DNA of 64,000 nt from assembly GCF_051401765.1 (NCBI RefSeq), contig NW_027480438.1, forward strand, positions 6,262,001 through 6,326,000, in the 5' to 3' direction. The translations under genes were made by a program, and so were the position numbers. Positions 51,401-63,040 of the stretch are shown here, piece by piece. How positions within the stretch are numbered: position 1 is the first letter of the stretch; each line of letters begins with the position of its first letter. Source of the DNA: Calliopsis andreniformis. Its lineage: Eukaryota; Arthropoda; Insecta; Hymenoptera; Andrenidae. The notes below the pieces were generated by a model that was given only the letters and a program-made list of their open reading frames with translations, did no database searches and was not told where the DNA came from.

Positions 51401-54325
51401 CTCAAACCTCAATCCTGAATCCTCAATCCTGAATCCTCAATCTTCAGACCTCAGTCCTCAACAATCAGTTGTCAATTCTCAATCCTCAATAGAATATCAT
51501 CAATTCACAGTTTTCAATACACAATACTCAATCTGCAATCTTCAAATCTCTATCCACAAACACCAATTCTCATCACTCAACCCTCAATACTCAGTCCCCA
51601 ATGTTCAATCCTCAATCCTCAATTCTCAATCTTCAATCCTCAATACTCCATCTCTAATCCTCAATCCTCAATACTCAATCTACCATCCTCAATCCGCAAT
51701 ACTCAATCCTCAACCCTCAATCCTCAATCCTCAATCATCAATCCTCAATCTTCAATACTCAATCCTCAATCCTCAATCCTCAATCCTCAATCCTCAATCC
51801 TCTATCTTAAATCCTCAAACCTCAATCCTCAATCCACAATCCTCAATTCTCAATCTTCAATCCTCAATACTCAATCTTAAATCCTCAATCCTCAATCCTC
51901 AATCCTCAATCCTCAATCCTCAATCCTCAATCCTCATCCTTCAATCCTCAATACCCAATCCTCAATCTTCAATCCTCAATCCTCAATCCTCAATTCTCAA
52001 TCCTCAACCCTTAGCCCTCAGTCCTTAAACCTCAATCCTCAACCCTCAGCCCTCATCCTCAATCCTCAATCCTCAATCCTCAATCCTTAATCTTCAATCC
52101 TCAATACTCAATCCTCAATCCTCAATCCTCAGACCTCAATGTTCAATCCTCAATGTTCAATCCTCAATACCCAATCCTCAATCTTCACTCCTCAATCCTC
52201 AATCCTCAATCCTCAATCCTCACTCCTCAATCCTCAATCCTCAGTCCTCAAACCACAATCCTGAATTCTGAATCTTCAGCCCTCAGTCCTCAACAATCAG
52301 TTGTCAATCCTCAATCCTCACTAGAATATCCCCAGTTCAGAGTTTTCCATACGCAATACTCAATCGGCAATCTTCAAATCTCTATCCACAAACATCAATT
52401 GTCATCACTCAACCCTCAACACTCAGTCCCCAATCCACAACCTTCAACCCTCAATCCTCAACCCTCAATCTTCACTCCTCAATCCTCAATCCTCATTCCT
52501 CAATCCTCACTCCTCAATACTCAATCCTCAATCCTCAATTCTCAATCGTGAATCCTCAATCCTCAATCCTCAAGCCTCAATCCTCAATACTCAATCCTCA
52601 ATCCTCAAACCTCAATCTTCAATCCTCAATACTCAACCTTCAGTCCTCAATTCTCAATCTTCAATCCTCAATACTCAACCCTCAATCCTCAATCGTCAAT
52701 CCTCAATACTCAATCTTTAATCCTCAATCCTCAATCCTCAACCTTCAATCCTCAATCCTCTATCCTCAATCCTCTATCCTCAATCCTCAATCCTCAATAC
52801 TAAATATTCAATTATCAATACTCAGTCTTCAATCCTCAATCCTCAATCCTCAATCCCCAATCCTCAATCCTCAATCCTCAGTCCTCAAACCTCAATCCTG
52901 AATGTTCAATCCTCAATACCCAATCCTCAATCTTCACTCCTCAATCCTCAATCCTCAATCCTCAATCCTCAATCATCAATCCTAAATATTCAATCCACAA
53001 TACTCAATCTTCAATCCTCAATCCTGAATGCTCAATCATCAATCCTCAATTTTCAATCCTGAATACTCAATCATGAATCCTCAATACTCAATCCTCAATC
53101 CTCAATCCTCAACCCTCAATCGTCAGTCTTCAAACCTCAATACTCAATCTTCAATCCTCAATCCTCAATCCTCAATCCTCAATCCTCATCCTTCAATCCT
53201 CAATACCCAGTCCTCAATCTTCACTCCTCAATCCTCAATCCTCAATCCTCAATCCTCAATCATCAATCCTAAATATTCAATCCACAATACTCAATCTTCA
53301 ATCCTCAATCCTCAATCCTCAATTCTCAATCCTCAACCCTCAGCCCTCAGTCCTTAAACCTCATTCCTCAACCCTCAGCCCTCATCCTCAATACTCAACC
53401 CTCAATCCTCAAGCGTAAATCCTCAATCCTCAGTCTTCAATCCTCAATACTCAATACCCAATCCTCAGTCTTGAATCCTCAATCCTCAATCATCAATTCT
53501 CAATCCTCAATCCTCAGTCCTCAGTCCTTAAACCTCACTCCTCAACCCTCAGCCCTCATCCTCAATCCTCAATCCTCAATCCTCAATCCTCAATCTTCAA
53601 TCCTCAATACTCAAGCTTCAATCCTCGATCCTCAATCCTCAGTCCTCAAACCTCAATTCTGAATCCTCAATCCTGAATCCTCAATCTCCAGCCCTCAGTC
53701 TTGAACAATCAGGTGACAATCCTCAATCCTCAATAGAATATCCTCAATTCACAGATTTCAATACTCAATACTCAATCTGCAATCTTTGAATCTCTATCCA
53801 CAAACACCAATTCTCATCACTCAACCCTCAACACTCAGTCCCCAATCTTCAATTTTCAATCCTCAATCATCAATACTCAATCCTCAATCCTCAATCCTCA
53901 ATCCTCAATCCTCAACCCTCAATCGTCAGTCTTCAAACCTCAATACTCAATCTTCAATCCTCAATCCTCAATCCTCAATCCTCAGTCTTCAATCCTCAAT
54001 ACTCAATACCCAATCCTCAGTCTTCAATCCTCAATCCTCAATCATCGATTCTCAATCCTCAATCCTCAGTCCTCAGTCCTCAATCCTCAATCCTCAGTCC
54101 TCCATCCTCAATCCTCAATCCTCAAACCTCAATCCTCAACCGTCAGTCCTCGTCCTCAATCCTCAACACTCAATCCTCAATCCTCAATCTTCAATCATCA
54201 ATACTCAATCTTCAATCCTCAATGTTCAATCCTAAATCCTCAATCCTCAATCCTCAATATTCAAAACAAAACGCTCAACCACCAATCCTCAACACTCAAC
54301 CATCAATGCTCAATTCTCAATACTC

Positions 54326-54456
54326 AATAGAGTATCCCGAATTCTCATGGTCCAATACGCAATCCACAATTTTCAATAATCAAATCTCAATCCTGAAACA
54401 TCAATTCTCAACACTCTATCCTCAACACGCAGTCCTCTCTCTTCAATCCTCCATCC
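54326..54456 (+). repeat. Module B in the copy of L2
   Basis: Keeps the private CAACACGCAGTCC of module B 10616-10746. Confidence 0.88.
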
Positions 54457-57400
54457 TCAACCCTCAATCCTCAAGCGTCAATCCTCAATCCTCAATCTTC
54501 ACTCCTCAATCTTCAATCCTCAGTACTCAACCTTAAATCCTCAATCCTCAGTCCTCAATCTTCAGCCCTCAGTCCTCAACTATCAGTTGTCAATCCTCAA
54601 TCCTCACTGGAATATCCACAGTTCAGAGTTTTCCACACGCAATACTCAATCTGCAATCTTCAAATCTCTATGCACAAACATCAATTCTCATCACTCAACC
54701 CTCAACACTCAGTCCCCAATCCTCAATCTTCAATCATCAATACTCAATCTTCAATCCTCAATCTTCAATCCTCAATCCTCAATCCTCAATTCTCAATCCT
54801 CAATTCTCAATCCTCAATCGTCAGTCCTCAATCCCCAATCCTCAATCTTCTATCCTCAATCCTCAATCCTCAATCCTCAATCCTCAATCCTCAATCTTCA
54901 ATCCTCAATACTCAATACGCAATCCACAGTCTTCAATCCTCAATCCTCAATCCTCAATTCTCAATCCTCAATCCCCAGTCCTCAGTCCTTAAACCTCAAT
55001 CCTCAACCCTCAGCCCTCATCCTCAATCCTCAATCCTCAATCCTCAATCCTCAATCTTCAATCCTCAGTACTCAATCCTCAACCCTCAGACCTAATTCTT
55101 CAATCCTGAATAACCAATCCTCAATCTTCAATCCTCAATCCTCAATCCTCAATTCTCAATCCTCAATCCTCAATCCTCAGACCTCAAACATCAATACTCA
55201 ACCCTCAGTCCTCGTCCTCAATCCGCAACCCTCAATCCTCAATGCTCAATCTTCAATCATCAATATTCAATCTTCAATCCTCAATCCTCAATCCTCAATC
55301 CTCAATCCTCAATCCACAATCCTTGGACCTCAAACATGAATACTCAACCCTCAGTCCTCGTCCTCAATCCACAACCCTCAATCCTCAATCCTCAATCTTC
55401 AATCATCAATATTCAATCATCAGTCCTCAATCCTCAATCGTCAATCCTCAATGTTCAATCCGCAATACCCAACCCTCAATCTTCGATCCTCAATCCTCAA
55501 TCCTCAGTCCTCAATCCTCAATCCTCAATCCTCAGTCCTCAAACCTCAATCCTGAAACCTCAATCCTGAATCCTCAATCTTCAGCCCTCAGTCGTCAACA
55601 ATCAATAGTCAATTCTCAATCATCCATAGAATATCCTCAATTCACAGTTTTCAATAATCAATCCCCATTCTTCAATCTTCAAATCTCATTCCACAAACAT
55701 CAATTCCCATCACTCAACCCTCAACACTAAGTCCTCAATGTTCAATCCTCAATCCTCAATCCTCAACCTCCAATCCTCAATACTCAATCTTCAATCCTCA
55801 ATCTTCAATTCTCAATCCTCAATTCTCAATCCTCAATCGTCAATCCTCAATCCCCAATCCTCAATCTTCAATCCTCAATCCTCTATCCTCAATCCTCAAA
55901 CCTCAATCCTCAGCCTTCAATCCTCAATACTCAATACCCAATCCTCAGTCTTCAATCCTCAATCCTCAATCATCAATTCTCAATCCTCAATCCTCAGGCC
56001 TCAGTCCTTAAACCTCAATCCTCAACCATCAGCCCTCATCCTCAATCCTCAACCCTCAATCCTCAATCCTCAATCTTCAATCCTCAATACTCAATCTTCA
56101 ATCCTCGATCCTCAATCCTCAGTCCTCAAACCTCAATTCTGAATCATCAATCTCCAGCCCTCAGTCCTGAACAATCAGGTGACAATTCTCAATCCTCAAT
56201 AGAATATCCCCAATTCACAGTTTTCAATACTCAATGCTCAATCTGCAATCTTCAAATCTCTATCCACAAACATCAATTCTCATCACTCAACACTCAACAC
56301 TCAGTCCTCAATGTTCAATCCTCAATCCTCAATTCTCAATCTTCAATCCTCAGTACTCAACCTTAAATCCTCAATCCTCAATCCTCAATCTTCAATCCTC
56401 AATACTCAATACTCCATCCTCAACCCTCAACCCTCAATCCTCAATCATCAATCCTCAATCTTCAATACTCAATCCTCAATCCTCAATCCTCAATCCTCAA
56501 TACTCAATCCTCAATCACCAATCCTCAATCTTCAATCCTCAGTACTCAACCTTTAATCCTCAATCCTCAATCCTCAATCTTCAATCCTCAATCCTCAATC
56601 CTCAATCCTCAATCCTCAATCCTCAATCCTCAATTCTCAACCTTCAATCCTCAATACTCAATCTTAAGTCCTCAATCCTCAATCCTCAATCTCCAATCCT
56701 CAATCCTCAATACTCAATCCTCAACCCTCAATCATCAATCCTCAATACTCAGACCTCAAACATGAATACTCAACCCTCAGTCCTCGTCCTCAATCCACAA
56801 CCCTCAATCCTCAATACTCAATCTTCAATCATCAATATTCAATCTTCAGTCGTCAATCCTCAATCCTCAACACTCAATCCTCAATCCTCAATGTTCAATC
56901 AGCAATAGGCAATCCTCAATCTTCAGTCCTCAATCCTCAATCCTCAGTCCTCAATCCTCAATCCTCGGACCTCAAACATGAATACTCAACCGTCAGTCCT
57001 CGTCCTCAATCCACAACCCTCAATCCTCAATCCTCAATCTTCAATCATCAATATTCAATCTTCAGTCCTCAATCCTCAATCCTCAATCCTCAATCCTCAA
57101 CCCTCAATGTTCAATCCGCAATACCCAATCCTCAATCGTCAATCCTCAATCCTCAATCCTCAATCCTCAATCCTCAATCCTCAATCCTCAGTCCTCAAAC
57201 CTCAATCCTGAAACCTCAATCCTGAATCCTCAATCTTCAGACCTCAGTCCTCAACAATCAGTTGTCAATTCTCAGTCCTCAATAGAATATCATCAATTCA
57301 CAGTTTTCAATACTCAATACTGAATTTGTAATCTTTAAATCTCTATCCACATACATCAACTCTCATCACTCAAACCTCAACACTCAGTCCCCAATCCTCA

Positions 57401-57500
57401 ATCTTCAATCCTCAATCCTGAATGCTCAATCATCAATCCTCAATTTTCAATCCTCAATACTCAATCATGAATCCTCAATACTCAATCCTCAATCCTCAAT

Positions 57501-60013
57501 CCTCAACCCTCAATCGTCAGTCTTCAAACCTCAATACTCAATCTTCAATCCTCAATCCTCAATCCTCAATCCTCATCCTTCAATCCTCAATACCCAATCC
57601 TCAATCGTCAATCCTCAATCCTCAATCCTCAATTCTCAATCCTCGACCCTCAGCCCTCAGTCCTTAAACCTCAATCCTCAACCCTCAGCCCTCATCCTCA
57701 ATCTTCAATCCTCAATCCTCAGACCTCAACGTTCAATCCTCAATGTTCAATCCTCAATACCCAATCCTCAATCTTCACTCCTCAATCCTCAATCCTCAAT
57801 CCTCAATCCTCAATCCTAAATATTCAATCCTCAATACTCAATCTTCAATCCTCAATCCTCAATCCTCAATTCTCAATCCTCAACCCTCAGCCCTCAGTCC
57901 TTAAACCTCATTCCTCAACCCTCAGCCCTCATCCTCAATCCTCAACCCTCAATCCTCAAGCGTAAATCCTCAATCCTCAGTCTTCAATCCTCAATACTCA
58001 ATACCCAATCCTCAGTCTTGAATCCTCAATCCTCAATCATCAATTCTCAATCCTCAATCCTCAGTCCTCAGTCCTTAAACCTCAATCCTCAACCCTCAGC
58101 CCTCATCCTCAATCCTCAATCCTCAATCCTCAATCCTCAATCTTCAATCCTCAATACTCAAGCTTCAATCCTCGATCCTCAATCCTCAGTCCTCAAACCT
58201 CAATTCTGAATCCTCAATCCTGAATCCTCAATCTCCAGCCCTCAGTCTTGAACAATCAGGTGACAATCCTCAATCCTCAATAGAATATCCTCAATTCACA
58301 GATTTCAATACTCAATACTCAATCTGCAATCTTTGAATCTCTATCCACAAACACCAATTCTCATCACTCAACCCACAACACTCAGTCCCCAATCTTCAAT
58401 TTTCAATCCTCAATCATCAATCCTCAATCCTCAATCCTCAATCTTCAATCCTCAATCCTCAACCCTCAATCGTCAGTCTTCAAACCGCAATACTCAATCT
58501 TCAATCCTCAATCCTCAATCCTCAATCCTCAGTCTTCAATCCTCAATACTCAATACCCAATCCTCAGTCTTCAATCCTCAATCCTCAATCATCAATTCTC
58601 AATCCTCAATCCTCAGTCCTCAGTCCTCAATCCTCAATCCTCAGTCCTCAATCCTCAATCCTCAATCCTCAAACCTCAATCCTCAACCGTCTGTCCTCGT
58701 CCTCAATCCTCAACACTCAATCCTCAATCCTCAATCTTCAATCATCAATACTCAATCTTCAATCCTCAATGTTCAATCCTAAATCCTCAATCCTCAATCC
58801 TCAATATTCAAAACAAAACCCTCAACCACCAATCCTCAACACTCAACCATCAATCCTCAATTCTCAATACTCAATAGAGTATCCCGAATTCTCATGGTCC
58901 AATACGCAATCCACAATTTTCAATAATCAAATCTCAATCCTGAAACATCAATTCTCAACACTCTATCCTCAGCACTCAGTCCTCTCTCTTCAATCCTCCA
59001 TCCTCAACCCTCAATCCTCAAGCGTCAATCCTCAATCCGCAATCCTCACTCCTCAATCCTCAATCCTCAGTCCTCAAACCACAATCCTGAATCCTCAATC
59101 CTGAATCCTCAATCTTCAGCCCTCAGTCCTCAACTATCAGTTGTCAATCCTCAATCCTCACTAGAATATCCACAGTTTAGAGTTTTCCATACGCAATACT
59201 CAATCTGCAATCTTCAAATCTCTATGCACAAACATCAATTCTCATCACTCAACCCTCAACACTCAGTCCCCAATCCTCAATCTTCAATCATCAATACTCA
59301 ATCTTCAATTCTCAATCTTCAATTCTCAATCCTCAATCCTCAATTCTCAATCCTCAATTCTCAATCCTCAATCGTCAGTCCTCAATCCCCAATCCTCAAT
59401 CTTCAATCCTCAATCCTCAATCCTCAATCCTCAATCCTCAATCCTCAATCCTCAATCTTCAATCCTCAATACTCAATACCCAATCCACAGTCTTCAATCC
59501 TCAATCCTCAATCCTCAATTCTCAATCCTCAATCCTCAGTCCTCAGTCCTTAAACCTCAATCCTCAACCCTCAGCCCTCATCCTCAATCCTCAATCCTCA
59601 ATCCTCAATCCTCAATCTTCAATCCTCAGTACTCAATCCTCAACACTCAGACCTAATTCTTCAATCCTGAATAACCAATCCTCAATCTTCAATCCTCAAT
59701 CCTCAATCCTCAATTCTCAATCCTCAATCCTCAATCCTCAGACCTCAAACATCAATACTCAACCCTCAGTCCTCGTCCTCAATCCGCAACCCTCAATCCT
59801 CAATGCTCAATCTTCAATCATCAATATTCAATCTTCAATCCTCAATCCTCAATCCTCAATCCTCAATCCTCAATCCACAATCCTCGGACCTCAAACATGA
59901 ATACTCAACCCTCAGTCCTCGTCCTCAATCCACAACCATCAATCCTCAATCCTCAATCTTCAATCATCAATATTCAATCTTCAGTCCTCAATCCTCAATC
60001 CTCAATCCTCAAT
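57501..60013 (+). repeat. Extra 2,513-bp L-type HOR unit present only in copy 2
   Basis: Inserted between the equivalents of 13790 and 13791. Module A starts at 58279 and 59160, module B at 58873-59003, and AAGCTT at 58160-58165. I counted seven 6-base monomers (TCATCC or TCGTCC), so the length equals 360 monomers minus seven bases, exactly 2,513. It resembles L3 most closely (offset 41,249 to 41,256 bp from 17084-18547). The junction lies in plain heptamers shared by both sides. Either a gain here or a loss in copy 1 would explain it. Confidence 0.9.
58873..59003 (+). repeat. Module B in the extra L unit
   Basis: 131-bp module with GAATTCTCATGG and TTTTCAATAATC. It has CTCAGCACTCAG where L3 has CTCAACACTCAG. 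Confidence 0.87.
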
Positions 60014-60323
60014 GTTCAATCCGCAATACCCAGCCCTCAATCTTCGATCCTCAATCCTCAATCCTCAGTCCTCAATCCTCAATCCTCAATCCTCAGTCCT
60101 CAAACCTCAATCCTGAAACCTCAATCCTGAATCCTCAATCTTCAGCCCTCAGTCGTCAATAATCAATAGTCAATTCTCAATCATCAATAGAATATCCTCA
60201 GTTCACAGTTTTCAATAATCAATCCCCATTCTTCAATCTTCAAATCTCAATCCACAAACATCAATTCCCATCACTCAACCCTCAACACTAAGTCCTCAAT
60301 CTTCAATCCTCAATCCTCAATCC

Positions 60324-61678
60324 TCAACCTCCAATCCTCAATACTCAATCTTCAATCCTCAATCTTCAATTCTCAATCCTCAATTCTCAATCCTCAATCG
60401 TCAATCCTCAATCCCCAATCCTCAATCTTCAATCCTCAATCCTCTATCCTCAATCCTCAAACCTCAATCCTCAGTCTTCAATCCTCAATACTCAATACCC
60501 AATCCTCAGTCTTCAATCCTCAATCCTCAATCATCAATTCTCAATCCTCAATCCTCAGGCCTCATCCTCAATCCTCAACCCTCAATCCTCAATCCTCAAT
60601 CTTCAATCCTCAATACTCAATCTTCAATCCTCAATCCTCAATCCTCAGTCCTCAAACCTCAATTCTGAATCATCAATCTCCAGCCCTCAGTCCTGAACAA
60701 TCAGGTGACAATTCTCAATCCTCAATAGAATATCCCCAATTCACAGTTTTCAATACTCAATGCTCAATCTGCAATCTTCAAATCTCTATCCACAAACATC
60801 AATTCTCATCACTCAGCACTCAACACTCAGTCCTCAATGTTCAATCCTCAATCCTCAATTCTCAATCTTCAATCCTCAGTACTCAACCTTAAATCCTCAA
60901 TCCTCAATCCTCAATCTTCAATCCTCAATCCTCAATACTCAATCCTCAACCCTCAATCCTCAATCCTCAATCATCAATCCTCAATCTTCAATACTCAATC
61001 CTCAATCCTCAATCCTCAATCCTCAATCCTCAATCCTCAATCACCAATCCTCAATCTTCAATCCTCAGTACTCAACCTTTAATCCTCAATCCTCAATCCT
61101 CAATCTTCAATCCTCAATCCTCAATCCTCAATCCTCAATCCTCAATCCTCAATCCTCAATCCTCAATCCTCAATCCTCAATCCTCAATTCTCAATCTTCA
61201 ATCCTCAATACTCAATCTTAAGTCCTCAATCCTCAATCCTCAATCTTCAGTCCTCAATCCTCAATACTCAATCCTCAACCCTCAATCCTCAATCCTCAAT
61301 ACTCAGACCTCAAACATGAATACTCAACCCTCAGTCCTCGTCCTCAATCCACAACCCTCAATCCTCAATACTCAATCTTCAATCATCAATATTCAATCTT
61401 CAGTCGTCAATCCTCAATCCTCAACACTCAATCCTCAATCCTCAATGTTCAATCAGCAATAGGCAATCCTCAATCTTCAATCCTCAATCCTCAATCCTCA
61501 ATCCTCAATCCTCGGACCTCAAACATGAATACTCAACCGTCAGTCCTCGTCCTCAATCCACAACCCTCAATCCTCAATCCTCAATCTTCAATCATCAATA
61601 TTCAATCTTCAGTCCTCAATCCTCAATCCTCAATCCTCAATCCTCAACCCTCAAAGTTCAATCCGCAATACCCAATCC
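60324..61678 (+). repeat. HOR 'S' unit, copy of S1
   Basis: 1,355 bp, equivalent to 14101-15455. Differs at 61254 (T for A at 15031). Confidence 0.9.
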
Positions 61679-63040
61679 TCAACCTCCAATCCTCAATACT
61701 CAATCTTCAATCCTCAATCTTCAATTCTCAATCCTCAATTCTCAATCCTCAATCGTCAATCCTCAATCCCCAATCCTCAATCTTCAATCCTCAATCCTCT
61801 ATCCTCAATCCTCAAACCTCAATCCTCAGTCTTCAATCCTCAATACTCAATACCCAATCCTCAGTCTTCAATCCTCAATCCTCAATCATCAATTCTCAAT
61901 CCTCAATCCTCAGGCCTCATCCTCAATCCTCAACCCTCAATCCTCAATCCTCAATCTTCAATCCTCAATACTCAATCTTCAATCCTCAATCCTCAATCCT
62001 CAGTCCTCAAACCTCAATTCTGAATCATCAATCTCCAGCCCTCAGTCCTGAACAATCAGGTGACAATTCTCAATCCTCAATAGAATATCCCCAATTCACA
62101 GTTTTCAATACTCAATGCTCAATCTGCAATCTTCAAATCTCTATCCACAAACATCAATTCTCATCACTCAGCACTCAACACTCAGTCCTCAATGTTCAAT
62201 CCTCAATCCTCAATTCTCAATCTTCAATCCTCAGTACTCAACCTTAAATCCTCAATCCTCAATCCTCAATCTTCAATCCTCAATCCTCAATACTCAATCC
62301 TCAACCCTCAATCCTCAATCCTCAATCATCAATCCTCAATCTTCAATACTCAATCCTCAATCCTCAATCCTCAATCCTCAATCCTCAATCCTCAATCACC
62401 AATCCTCAATCTTCAATCCTCAGTACTCAACCTTTACTCCTCAATCCTCAATCCTCAATCTTCAATCCTCAATCCTCAATCCTCAATCCTCAATCCTCAA
62501 TCCTCAATCCTCAATCCTCAATCCTCAATCCTCAATCCTCAATCCTCAATTCTCAATCTTCAATCCTCAATACTCAATCTTAAGTCCTCAATCCTCAATC
62601 CTCAATCTTCAGTCCTCAATCCTCAATACTCAATCCTCAACCCTCAATCCTCAATCCTCAATACTCAGACCTCAAACATGAATACTCAACCCTCAGTCCT
62701 CGTCCTCAATCCACAACCCTCAATCCTCAATACTCAATCTTCAATCATCAATATTCAATCTTCAGTCGTCAATCCTCAATCCTCAACACTCAATCCTCAA
62801 TCCTCAATGTTCAATCAGCAATAGGCAATCCTCAATCTTCAATCCTCAATCCTCAATCCTCAATCCTCAATCCTCGGACCTCAAACATGAATACTCATCC
62901 GTCAGTCCTCGTCCTCAATCCACAACCCTCAATCCTCAATCCTCAATCTTCAATCATCAATATTCAATCTTCAGTCCTCAATCCTCAATCCTCAATCCTC
63001 AATCCTCAACCCTCAAAGTTCAATCCGCAATACCCAATCC
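61679..63040 (+). repeat. HOR 'S' unit, copy of S2
   Basis: 1,362 bp, equivalent to 15456-16817. It keeps CTTTACTCC and ACTCATCCGTC, the private variants of S2. Confidence 0.9.

Larger units (their letters stand above)
43711..57500 (+). repeat. Segmental duplication, copy 2 left part
   Basis: Near-identical to 1-13790. Module A starts are 44011, 44718, 44970, 46464, 47770, 48651, 49893, 50243, 51082, 51488, 52320, 53732, 54606, 55625, 56198 and 57281. Module B starts are 44438, 48364 and 54326. L-type units lie at 47400-49534 and 53362-55489. The 1.24 kb tandem pair is at about 50351-52608 and the S0 unit at about 55763-57130. It follows without a gap from the partial copy that began 2,670 bp earlier. 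Confidence 0.95.
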
